Origin: Pandoraea terrae
GTDB lineage: Bacteria > Pseudomonadota > Gammaproteobacteria > Burkholderiales > Burkholderiaceae
DNA: 36,099 nt
Assembly: GCF_902459695.1 (NCBI RefSeq)
Contig: NZ_CABPRZ010000038.1
Span: forward strand, 1 to 36,099
Direction: 5' to 3'
The notes under the pieces are model-generated. The model worked only from the letters and a program-made list of their open reading frames with translations, was not told where the DNA came from and made no database searches. Shown in pieces: positions 25,617 through 32,393 of the stretch; position 1 is the stretch's first letter; each line of letters opens with the position of its first letter. The translations under genes were made by a program, and so were the position numbers.

Positions 25617-26441
25617 TCATCTGGCGCGCCAGGCGAGCCAGAATTTGCGCAGTGGCGTGAGATCGATCTGTTGATGGAGCACCTGGTAGCCGCTTGTGGC
25701 GACTTCGTCGAGCAGGGCGGTTTGCAGCGCGGCGAGCGCGAGCAGCGGCTTCTGCCGGCGGCGATCGATCTTGGGAATGGCGCGGCGCGCGGCGGAAAGT
25801 GCATCGCGTGCGCGGTCCGTCTGAAACTTCATGAGATCGGCGAACTTACCCGAATAGCGGCCATTCTGCAGGTCGGCGGCGGTCACGCCGAAACGTTGCA
25901 GTTCGTCGATCGGGAGGTAGACATAGCCGCGCCGCGCGTCGGCGCCGGCGTCGGACACACGCCGCGCCAGCGCCAGCGCGTGGCCGAGTGCGCGGGCACG
26001 CGCTGGCGTGTCGGGACTTTGGAAGCCGTACACGTGGGCCGCGAGCTCGGCGGGGGCGCCGCCGGCGGCGTCACAGTAGTGGTCAAGGCCGGGGAAGTCG
26101 AGGTAGCGCATCTGGGCCAGATCCATCTCGGCGCCATGCATTACGCCGACGAGGTGATCGCGTGTGATGCCGCTGTCCTTGAGGCTTGGGGCGAGCGCCT
26201 GCGTGACCGGGTGCGCCGGACGTCCGGCGAGCATGTTATCGATTTCGTTGCGCCACCAGTCGAGTTTGGCGTGCGCGACACCGGGGTCGTGCACGGCGCT
26301 GCGGATGTCGGCGATTTCCTGGCAGAACGCGTGGACGGCGTATGCGCTGGCGCGCCGCGAGGGCGGCAGTTGGAGCAGGGCGTAGTAAAGCGAGGAGCCG
26401 GGCGGGCCGGCTTTCTGGCGGCAGTATTCGTCGGGGTTCAT
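25617..26441 (-). CDS. HpnD-like squalene/phytoene synthase homologue without the aspartate-rich motifs
   Basis: About 274 residues, aligned by eye along its whole length with presqualene diphosphate synthase HpnD: NPDEYCRQKAGPPGSSLYYA, LPPSRRASAYAVHAFCQE, DPGVAHAKLDWWRNE, MRYLDFPGLDHYC, DARRGYVYLPIDELQRFGV and LTPLRKFWLAW. However, the first Asp-rich motif (usually VDDVVDE after AFCRE) reads IADIRSA, and the second (usually NIIRDVGED) reads LARRVSDAGAD. The VAG segment is also changed. The frame and spacing are intact, so this is not a frameshift. The protein may be inactive for prenyl condensation or have a new role. An ATG 3 codons upstream (26450) is possible. The next gene on the left is convergent. 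Confidence 0.78.
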   Translation of the reverse strand: MNPDEYCRQKAGPPGSSLYYALLQLPPSRRASAYAVHAFCQEIADIRSAVHDPGVAHAKLDWWRNEIDNMLAGRPAHPVTQALAPSLKDSGITRDHLVGVMHGAEMDLAQMRYLDFPGLDHYCDAAGGAPAELAAHVYGFQSPDTPARARALGHALALARRVSDAGADARRGYVYLPIDELQRFGVTAADLQNGRYSGKFADLMKFQTDRARDALSAARRAIPKIDRRRQKPLLALAALQTALLDEVATSGYQVLHQQIDLTPLRKFWLAWRAR

Positions 26442-26580
26442 GCGAAGCATTCTGTGAGCGGCGGCCGTCGTGGCGGCATGGACGGAGACCGTGGCATGCC
26501 GAACGGGGCCCGGGAATTGGTGCGGATTCTAGCATCGTGGGGACGACTGCGTCGCCGCGCCGGAAACGGGCCGCAATTTT

Positions 26581-26609
26581 TCGACACGGCGTCAGGCTTC
26601 GTGTAAAAT
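26581..26609 (+). promoter_or_regulatory. Candidate promoter of tRNA-Leu
   Basis: TCGACA (26581-26586) and TAAAAT (26604-26609) are 17 bases apart. A leader of about 110 bases would precede the tRNA; it contains a 5-bp GGGCG/CGCCC hairpin (26634-26652) followed by five T residues, a possible attenuator. Confidence 0.45.
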
Positions 26610-26724
26610 GCTGGCCTGCTTTGACACATGAGCGGGCGGCAAACAGTCGCCCCTTTTTATGTCGTCGATCCCGATGCTGTAGGTGGCAAAACGGCGGATG
26701 ACCTCTGCCGGCTGCCGACGGGCT

Positions 26725-26811
26725 GCGAGGATGGCGAAATTGGTAGACGCACCAGGTTTAGGTCCTGACGCCAGAAATGGTGTAGGGGTTCGAGTCCCCT
26801 TCCTCGCACCA
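26725..26811 (+). tRNA. tRNA-Leu (anticodon UAG)
   Basis: An 87-base gene with encoded CCA. The acceptor arms GCGAGG and CCTCGC pair, the D-arm carries GGCGAAATTGGTAGACGC, the anticodon loop TTTAGGT gives UAG at 26759-26761, a short variable arm typical of class II tRNAs follows, and the T-arm has GGGGTTCGAGTCCCC. The anticodon stem has one C-A mismatch at its base. It closely follows the E. coli tRNA-Leu(UAG) layout and reads CUA codons. Confidence 0.96.
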
Positions 26812-27129
26812 ATCGCCCTTTCAGCATCGGTTCTGCAGGTTCTCACTGCTTCCCCGATTTTTCTGCGCAGGTATTCGCGGCACGGCATCCGTCCAGACAG
26901 GCTTTCGCTCGTCTGAGTCGCAGTCATGACTGGCGCCGATAAGCGCGCCTATCGAGGCCACGTTTGCGTGCACCGCCTCTGTTCGGCCCGACGTGATCAC
27001 AGACATGGCGAGCATGGCGACTGACAATAGCGTTAAGTCGTCCAATTTTATTGAGGTTGCTGCAGGCCCGGGCGGTGCCGGGTTGTCGGTGGCGTCATTC
27101 AAAGCGGTGCAGCGCCCCGGGGGAACCTC
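26812..27129. other. Decayed region between tRNA-Leu and the duplicated gene end
   Basis: About 320 bases with no supported gene. An open frame on the minus strand (ending at 26821) gives a sequence such as SIKLDDLTLLSVAMLAMSV with some coding look, but its beginning reads through the transporter-end duplicate out of frame and no family is recognised. It may be a fragment of a displaced gene. A 9-bp inverted repeat spans 27050-27132. Confidence 0.5.
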
Positions 27130-27132
27130 AAT
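27050..27132. repeat. 9-bp terminal inverted repeat bounding 83 bp
   Basis: ATTGAGGTT (27050-27058) and AACCTCAAT (27124-27132) are exact reverse complements at the ends of a GC-rich 83-bp stretch. It could be a small miniature element or a chance match; no flanking duplication is evident. Confidence 0.35.
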
Positions 27133-27157
27133 GACGCCTTCTTGATCGTTGCCGACA
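27130..27157. repeat. Remnant of a toxin-gene 3' end (second toxin-antitoxin copy)
   Basis: The block beginning ATGACGCCTTCTTGATCGTT (27131 on) matches 27664 on, over about 26 bases with two differences. At 27664 this is the 3' end of the toxin gene with the antitoxin ribosome-binding site. Here it lies next to another copy of the transporter 3' end, so it appears to be all that is left of an earlier toxin-antitoxin unit. Confidence 0.6.
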
Positions 27158-27174
27158 CTTATCGAGTTCGCCGG

Positions 27175-27315
27175 CCCATTACTCCTGCTGCCGCCCGTCG
27201 ACGAGCAGGATATCCCAGCACGAGACAAACAGCGCCGCGATGAGCGGGCCAATCACGAATCCGTTGATGCCGAAGACGGACATTCCGCCCAACGTCGAAA
27301 TCAGGATGGCCCAGT
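27175..27315 (-). repeat. Duplicate of the 3' end of the AI-2E-family transporter gene (left copy)
   Basis: 141 bases that align without gaps to 28052-28192, with about 10 differences by my count. Read on the minus strand it still encodes the last ~45 residues, ILISTLGGMSVFGINGF then VIGPLIAALFVSCWDIL and a stop, with only two amino-acid changes (Val to Ala, Glu to Asp). No start or upstream part of the gene is present. Confidence 0.9.
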
Positions 27316-27360
27316 TTGGGCTATTGTTCCCCGTATTTCTCGCGCACGTTACGTAAGCGA

Positions 27361-27663
27361 TTATGCGTGAATAACCGTCTCAGGTACGGTTGTCAGTTTG
27401 ACGCCGAGAGCGTGCATGAGCTTCATGACCGTGTCGAAACGAGGTTTCGCGCCAGGCGTGAGTGCCTTGTACAGGCTTTCACGGCCGAGGCCGGCATCGG
27501 CGGCCACCTTTGTCATGCCGCGGGCCTTGGCGACATCTGCGATGGCAGAAAGAAGCACTGCTGTGTCACCTTCTTCGAGTGCCGCATTCAGGTACTCGGC
27601 GATCATTTCTTCGCTGTCGAGATAGTCGGATGCGTCAAAACGTGCGATTTCAGTTTTGCTCAT
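27361..27663 (-). CDS. Antitoxin of HI1420-type (XRE-like helix-turn-helix), addiction module antidote
   Basis: A 100-residue antitoxin of the type found downstream of its toxin (HI1419/HI1420-like). The N-terminus (RFDASDYLDSEEMIAEYLNA) is the usual family opening, and the helix-turn-helix is DVAKARGMTKVAADAGLGRESLYKAL, read as successive motifs MTKVAADAGL and GRESLYKALT around residues 55-75. Its ATG overlaps the toxin stop by 4 bases (ATGA). A strong ribosome-binding site, AAGGAG, lies 5 bases upstream inside the toxin gene. It should neutralise the toxin by direct binding and repress the operon at the palindrome at 27976-27991. Base composition is lower in GC than its neighbours. Confidence 0.92.
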   Translation of the reverse strand: MSKTEIARFDASDYLDSEEMIAEYLNAALEEGDTAVLLSAIADVAKARGMTKVAADAGLGRESLYKALTPGAKPRFDTVMKLMHALGVKLTTVPETVIHA

Positions 27664-27965
27664 GATGACTCCTTCTTGATCGTTGCCCACATTTCCTTGG
27701 CACGCTTGATGTCGGCCTTCTGCGTCGATTTGTCACCACCGCAAATGAGCAGGTAGGTGATAGTGCCCTCCCGTCCGTAGTAAACGCGATAGCCGGGGCC
27801 GAAGTCGATTCGCATTTCAGACAAACCATCGCCGATCGGTTCCGAGTCGCCAAAGTTGCCTAGTTCGGCGCGTTTGAATCGGGCCAGAATCTTGGCTTTG
27901 CCCTTTAAGTCCTTGAGGTGTGATAGCCAAGTATCGAACTCGGCGGTCCGGTAGAGCGTGTACAT
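27660..27965 (-). CDS. Toxin of HI1419-type (RelE/HigB-like addiction module killer protein)
   Basis: A 101-residue RelE/ParE-fold toxin starting MYTLYRTAEFDTWLSHLKDL. The family core is visible: AKILARFKRAELGNFGD, LSEMRIDFGPGYRVYY and LICGGDKSTQKADIKRAKEM, with conserved Arg and Lys residues. Such toxins are usually ribosome-dependent mRNA endonucleases. Possible starts are TTG 27983, ATG 27974 and ATG 27965. The promoter places the first transcribed base near 27966, so the ATG at 27965 on a leaderless message is preferred. It overlaps the antitoxin by 4 bases. The pair sits between two copies of a transporter gene end. Confidence 0.9.
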   Translation of the reverse strand: MYTLYRTAEFDTWLSHLKDLKGKAKILARFKRAELGNFGDSEPIGDGLSEMRIDFGPGYRVYYGREGTITYLLICGGDKSTQKADIKRAKEMWATIKKESS

Positions 27966-27972
27966 GTGCAGC

Positions 27973-28000
27973 ATTGTATCCAATCGGATACGGATGTCAA
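27973..28000 (-). promoter_or_regulatory. Toxin-antitoxin promoter with an internal operator palindrome
   Basis: TTGACA (28000..27995, consensus) and TACAAT (27978..27973) are separated by 16 bases. Inside the spacer and over the -10 box lies the perfect palindrome GTATCC-AATC-GGATAC (27976-27991), well placed for repression by the antitoxin. Confidence 0.75.
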
Positions 28001-28051
28001 TGGCAATTCGTTGCGGCGCTTTGGTCCATATTGTGAAAACCGTCGCGCTCC

Positions 28052-28192
28052 CCCATTACTCCTGCTGCCGCCCTTCGACGAGCAGGATATCCCAGCATGA
28101 GACGAACAGCGCCGCGATCAGCGGGCCGATCACGAATCCGTTGATGCCGAAGACGGACATGCCACCCAGGGTCGAAATCAGGATGACCCAGT
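28052..28192 (-). repeat. 3' end of the AI-2E-family transporter gene (right copy, part of the intact gene)
   Basis: Counterpart of the 27175-27315 duplicate, offset 877 bases, no gaps. The differences are mostly in third codon positions. The two copies enclose the toxin-antitoxin pair in direct orientation. Confidence 0.9.
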
Positions 28193-29111
28193 CCGGCAGG
28201 CGCGTATCCTTGCCGACCAGAATCGGGCGCAGGACATTGTCGATCGTGCCAATCACCAGGGTGCAGAACAGCACCAGCGCGATGGCCTTTCCGATCGCCC
28301 CGATCATCAGGAAGTAAACCGCGGCCGGCACCCACACCAGCGCCGAGCCGATGGCCGGCAGCAGCGACAGGAACCCCATCACCGTTCCCCACAGCAGCGA
28401 TCCCGAAATACCCAGGGCGAGAAACGCCAGCCCACCCAGCAACCCCTGAACGGCCGCCACGGCGACATTGCCCTTCACCGTGGCGCGTATGACCGTGGAA
28501 AAACGGCTCAACAGCTTGCGCTTGTGCGCGTCATCGAGCGGGATCGCTTCCCGGACGCGCCGGGCAATCACCGTGCCGTCGCGCAGCAGGAAAAAGACCA
28601 GGTACAGCATGACGCCGAAACTGATCGCCAGGTCCAATGTGTTCTGTCCCACGCTCAGCGCGCGAGACGCGATGAACTGGCTGATCTGCGCCGCGCCCTC
28701 CGACAGTTTCGCCTGCAATCCGGCCACGTCCGACAAGCCGAGCCGGTCCAGCGCCCGTTGCATGAATTGGGGGAGCACCGCCAGGCCTTTCTGGAAAATC
28801 GCGCCGATGTCCCATTGACCGCTCTTGATGTTCTGATACGCAGCAGCGACTTCCTGTGCCAGCGCGCCCACCATGAAGAGCATCGGCAAGATCACGACGA
28901 ACACGCACAGGACAAACGTCGTGAGCGCCGCAAGGTTGGCCCGATTGCCGAACCGTATCGTCAGCCGGCGTTGCAGCGGCTGGAAGATCAGCGCAAGAAT
29001 CGCGCCCCAGAATATGGCGTTGAAATAGGGGAGAAGGATCCAGACGAGAGCGAGGGAAACGGCCGTCAGCAGAAAATAGAATACCTTGATGTTGCGGTCG
29101 TTCTCAGTCAT
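28056..29111 (-). CDS. AI-2E family transporter (PerM/TqsA-like membrane protein)
   Basis: A 351-residue integral membrane protein with about 7-8 hydrophobic segments: two at the N-terminus (FYFLLTAVSLALVWILLPYF, AIFWGAILALIFQPL), one near residue 65, a long soluble middle region (about 90-150), and the C-terminal set including LAISFGVMLYLVFFLLRDG, VQGLLGGLAFLALGI, SLLPAIGSALVWVPAA and STLGGMSVFGINGFVIGPL. The last is the family signature. The start MTENDRNIKV was chosen; a longer frame to 29261 lacks family character. Members export small molecules such as AI-2 or act as Na+/H+ antiporters; the substrate here is not known. Its 3' end is duplicated beyond the toxin-antitoxin pair. Confidence 0.9.
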   Translation of the reverse strand: MTENDRNIKVFYFLLTAVSLALVWILLPYFNAIFWGAILALIFQPLQRRLTIRFGNRANLAALTTFVLCVFVVILPMLFMVGALAQEVAAAYQNIKSGQWDIGAIFQKGLAVLPQFMQRALDRLGLSDVAGLQAKLSEGAAQISQFIASRALSVGQNTLDLAISFGVMLYLVFFLLRDGTVIARRVREAIPLDDAHKRKLLSRFSTVIRATVKGNVAVAAVQGLLGGLAFLALGISGSLLWGTVMGFLSLLPAIGSALVWVPAAVYFLMIGAIGKAIALVLFCTLVIGTIDNVLRPILVGKDTRLPDWVILISTLGGMSVFGINGFVIGPLIAALFVSCWDILLVEGRQQE

Positions 29112-29407
29112 GGCGCTTTCGTCGGTCCGTGTAGCTTGCTTTGGTGAGTCTACCACCCGGTCGACGGCTGCCTCCGCCACACGCTCGAAATTCGACGGTT
29201 CACGACATTTAGGAATGCTCTGAGTCGGATAAAGCCTTGTCACACAAGGCGATGCCGGCATTTGCGTGCAACGCGTTCGCGTCAGAGTTCACGAATTCCG
29301 AAAATGGCGCTCGGGGGTATGAAGATCAGAATTGCCTGACACACTAGCGGGCCGCGAACGAGGACACTTGAAGGTTTGAAGATTTTCACTTATCGGGCGG
29401 CATCGTC

Positions 29408-31081
29408 ATGCTGCCGCCCGCCAAACCGATGATCGATACCTCTCGTGATTTTCCAGCTCGCAGCACCTTGTCAAACGTCCGTCAGTGGCTTTCCCGATGC
29501 TGGGGGCGCCTGCCCCGACGCGCGCCATCCTCGGCCGCGTCGGTAGCTGGAAGCGTATCCGCGGCCGAGGACTGCCGGTGCGCTTCGCGGCAAGACGCCA
29601 ATACCATTCTCTTCGCCGCTATCAATCATGAACTGCGCGTTCCGTTGCAGTCGATCGCCGGTCATCTGGAATTGCTCGCGAAGGAGACGCTGCCTGCGGG
29701 TGCCTCCCAGCGCCTCGTGCTGGTCGGCAATGCCGTCGATGAACTTCGGCGCGGACTGGACGATGCGCTGCAGTTCAACCGTGACCAGGTCAAGCGATTT
29801 CCGCTGTCTGTCGCTGCCTTCGATCTTCGTGCGCGCCTCGACGCCGAAATCGCGCTGCTGTTGCCGACGGCGCGCGCCAAGGGCGTGGCGCTCGTCGGCC
29901 GATTTGACGCCACACTGCCTGACTGGCTGTTGGGCGATGCTGATCGGGTGATGCTGGTCGTGCGCAATTTGATGGCCAACGCGATCAAGTTTACGCACGA
30001 CGGCCGGGTGACGGTCCGGGTGCACGCGCCCCGTGCAGTGGACGAAGCCGTGGCAGTGCGCATTTCCGTCGAGGATACGGGAATCGGGATGTCGGCGCAT
30101 GAGCAGGCCAGACTGTTCCAGGCGTTCGGACAGGCAAGCGCGTCGATCCAGCCGAACTACGGCGGATTCGGACTTGGTCTGTGGATGTCGCAACAGTGGG
30201 TCCGGCGCATGAACGGCACGCTGTCCGTGCAAAGTGTGGCGGGCGAAGGGTCGTGCTTCTCCTTCGACCTGACGCTCCAGCGGGTACGTGCACCACACCG
30301 GCACCGTATCCCGCGGACCTCGGCCAAGGCGCCGCCCACATTGCCTGCGGCGTTGCAGGACACGCGGGTGCTCGTCGTCGACGACCACCCGATGAATCGT
30401 CTGGTCCTTGCGCAACAATTGACCGCCCTTGGCTGTCACGTCGAGACGGCGGCCGGCGCCTTGCAGGCGCTGGCGCTGGCCGAGGCGGCGCGCATCGATG
30501 TCGTGCTGACCGACATCCGGCTCGGCGATGACGACGGTTACCGGCTTGCCGCGCAACTGCTGCAGCGCGCCAAGGCGCGAGGCGCGCGCGTCCCGCGAAT
30601 ATGGGCGGTCACCGGTAACGATGCCGATGAACTGCGCGCCCGGACAGCTGGCCTCGAAGGCACGTTCATCAAGCCCGTCAGCGGCGAGCAGCTCGTCGCG
30701 GCATTGGCCACAAGGCCCCCGCAGCCCTTGCAGTCCGCTCAGCCCGTGCAGCGGCCGCACCTCGCCCTTGATCCGGTTGCCCAGGACATCCTGCGCCAGG
30801 CGATGCGCGCGGATGCCGGCGCGTTGCGCGAGGCCATCGGCCGCCGTCATGCAGCCGACGTCGCACATCGACTCCACCGGATTCGAGGCGGGTTCGCTGC
30901 CGTGGGCGCCTCGGCGATGGTGCAGCGCTGCCGGGATGTCGAACGGCTGCTGTCGGAGGGGGGATTGCCGTCGGCATTACGCGCCTGCCGGGGGCTGGTG
31001 CGTCAGATCGAGGGGATGTTTCGCGCGTCGGCTACAGATAACGGACCACCGCCAGACAATGACAAGTCGTCCCGCCGATAG
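29408..31081 (+). CDS. Soluble hybrid histidine kinase with receiver and HPt domains
   Basis: A 557-residue phosphorelay protein without transmembrane or recognisable sensing domain. In order: a ~60-residue basic N-terminal stretch; the H-box with His74 (INHELRVPLQSIAGHLELL); the N-box around Asn191 (NLMANAIKFTHDG); DTGIGM (223-228) and GGFGLGL (252-258); a receiver with DD at 325-326, phospho-accepting Asp369 (VVLTDIRLGDDDG), Thr402 and Lys422; and an HPt domain whose likely phospho-His is 490 (HRIRGGFAAVGA). This is the BvgS/EvgS core without its sensor. No response regulator is adjacent, so the final partner is unknown. The last 50 bases overlap the convergent hemolysin III-type gene. Confidence 0.9.
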   Translation: MLPPAKPMIDTSRDFPARSTLSNVRQWLSRCWGRLPRRAPSSAASVAGSVSAAEDCRCASRQDANTILFAAINHELRVPLQSIAGHLELLAKETLPAGASQRLVLVGNAVDELRRGLDDALQFNRDQVKRFPLSVAAFDLRARLDAEIALLLPTARAKGVALVGRFDATLPDWLLGDADRVMLVVRNLMANAIKFTHDGRVTVRVHAPRAVDEAVAVRISVEDTGIGMSAHEQARLFQAFGQASASIQPNYGGFGLGLWMSQQWVRRMNGTLSVQSVAGEGSCFSFDLTLQRVRAPHRHRIPRTSAKAPPTLPAALQDTRVLVVDDHPMNRLVLAQQLTALGCHVETAAGALQALALAEAARIDVVLTDIRLGDDDGYRLAAQLLQRAKARGARVPRIWAVTGNDADELRARTAGLEGTFIKPVSGEQLVAALATRPPQPLQSAQPVQRPHLALDPVAQDILRQAMRADAGALREAIGRRHAADVAHRLHRIRGGFAAVGASAMVQRCRDVERLLSEGGLPSALRACRGLVRQIEGMFRASATDNGPPPDNDKSSRR

Positions 31082-31667
31082 CGAACAGATGCCAAACGAG
31101 GTGGCCGAACTTGATTTGCCCGTCGAGCGCGTAGAAGGCTGCGCCGACCGTGTAGGCGGCGCCGCCGGCCAACAGCCACCCGACGCCGGGCGCGGGCATA
31201 TGCGACAGCGCGGGGCCGGCCACGAGCATCGCGATCCAGCCGAGCGAGAGATAGAGCAACGTGGAGACGACGGGCCGCTCGATCCAGTCGAGCGCCGTGG
31301 CGACGAGTCCGGCCAGCGACAGTGTCCAGATGCCGGTCAGCAACGGCCAACCCCACGGATCGTGCAGGATCTTCATCGTGAAAGGGGTGTACGTGCCTGC
31401 GATGAACAGGAAAATCGCACAATGATCGACGCGCATGGCCACCTGCTTGGCGCGTCCAGGCGGCAAGCCGTGGTACAGGGCCGACGCGAGATAGACCAGG
31501 ATCATGGTCACCGCGAACACGGCGATTCCTGCCTGCCGACTCGGCAAGAGCGGGCGGTTGGGTTCGAAAAGAAAGGGAGTCGCGGACAACGCGGCCAGAC
31601 AGGCGAGGGCGTGGCTCGCACTGTTGGCGATTTCCTCGCCGTGAGTCTGGACGCGTTCGGTGCGCAT
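31032..31667 (-). CDS. Hemolysin III family (YqfA/PAQR-like) membrane protein
   Basis: A 211-residue inner-membrane protein with seven predicted helices. The conserved metal-site motifs are SALYHGLPP (about residue 62), RVDHCAIFLFIAGTYTPF (about 80-97) and the C-terminal GHLVWHLFAIGG. These His/Asp residues form a zinc site in PAQR-type proteins. The original Bacillus hemolysin name does not imply haemolysis here. The start MRTERVQTHGEE is used; an overlapping frame further upstream has no family character. Its 3' end overlaps the hybrid kinase by 50 bases in convergent orientation. The peroxiredoxin upstream is on the same strand, 26 bases away, and may share a transcript. Confidence 0.92.
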   Translation of the reverse strand: MRTERVQTHGEEIANSASHALACLAALSATPFLFEPNRPLLPSRQAGIAVFAVTMILVYLASALYHGLPPGRAKQVAMRVDHCAIFLFIAGTYTPFTMKILHDPWGWPLLTGIWTLSLAGLVATALDWIERPVVSTLLYLSLGWIAMLVAGPALSHMPAPGVGWLLAGGAAYTVGAAFYALDGQIKFGHLVWHLFAIGGTTCHCLAVVRYL

Positions 31668-31693
31668 GGTCGTGCGGTGCTACTCGGGTCCAA

Positions 31694-32251
31694 CTATGTC
31701 GGGTGTGTCGCACGCCACTTTTTCAGAGCGTCGAGCGTTTTCTCCACGTGTTTTTCAGGATTCAGGCTGACGTAGCTGTACACCACGGTCCCGTCGGGCG
31801 CGATCACGTAGGACACGCGATTGGCCATATCGGGCTTGAGCGCGAGTACCGCACCGTAAGCCCGCATGATGTGCTGGTTGGTGTCCGCGGCGACCGCGAA
31901 CTTCGAGCGGCATTCACTGACGGAAAAACGGTTGAGCGTATCGATGTTGTCGTGCGACACCCCAATCACCGTGGCGCCAAGCGCCGTGTAGGTGCCGGTC
32001 GCTTCGGCAAAATCGTGCGCTTCGATCGTGCAGCCGGTCGTGAATGCGGCGGGGTAGAAGTAAAGCACGACGGGACCTTTCTTCAGCGCTTCTGCGAGCC
32101 TGAACGAAAAGACCTTGCCGCCGAGCGATGCCTGCGCCGTGAAGTCCGGCGCCCGCTCGCCATTCTTGAGTGCTGCGTGGGCGGGGATGAAGCACCAGGC
32201 CGTGATGCCGACCACGGCCGCCGCCAACAGCACACCGAACCATCGTTTCAT
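31694..32251 (-). CDS. Exported PrxQ/BCP-type peroxiredoxin
   Basis: A 185-residue thiol peroxidase of the AhpC/TSA superfamily. Residues 1-26 form a signal peptide or membrane anchor (MKRWFGVLLAAAVVGITAW, possibly cut after PAHA), so it acts in the periplasm. The peroxidatic Cys74 is in FYPAAFTTGCTIEAHDF. The usual PrxQ resolving Cys five residues later is absent (His79), while Cys114 (SVSECRSKF) lies 40 residues away, as in PrxQ proteins whose resolving Cys is on helix 3. It should detoxify peroxides in the envelope. The following gene on the same strand is the hemolysin III-type gene. Confidence 0.88.
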   Translation of the reverse strand: MKRWFGVLLAAAVVGITAWCFIPAHAALKNGERAPDFTAQASLGGKVFSFRLAEALKKGPVVLYFYPAAFTTGCTIEAHDFAEATGTYTALGATVIGVSHDNIDTLNRFSVSECRSKFAVAADTNQHIMRAYGAVLALKPDMANRVSYVIAPDGTVVYSYVSLNPEKHVEKTLDALKKWRATHPT

Positions 32252-32393
32252 GCGTTCCCCCTGAAAAGTCGTTGATTAAGCATAGAGTCCCGCATCGTTG
32301 CTGTCCAACCGGACCAACCCGGACGAAGGCCTTGCCTCCCTCGCCGGAGCCAAGCCTGACGCGGCTGTGCGGGCGAACTCGGGACTATCCCTG

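Noticed and set aside
25617-26441. Frameshifts as the cause of the altered HpnD motifs
   Set aside because: Conserved blocks before, between and after the altered motifs stay in one frame with normal spacing, so compensating frameshifts are unlikely.
26725-26811. tRNA-Leu as an integration site of an island
   Set aside because: I looked for a second copy of the tRNA 3' end to the right and found none in the window, and there is no integrase. The duplicated sequence is the transporter gene end instead.
26821-27252. A 143-codon minus-strand open frame next to tRNA-Leu
   Set aside because: Its first third reads the duplicated transporter end out of frame. The remainder looks somewhat coding but has no start signal or known family, so it is described as decayed DNA, not a gene.
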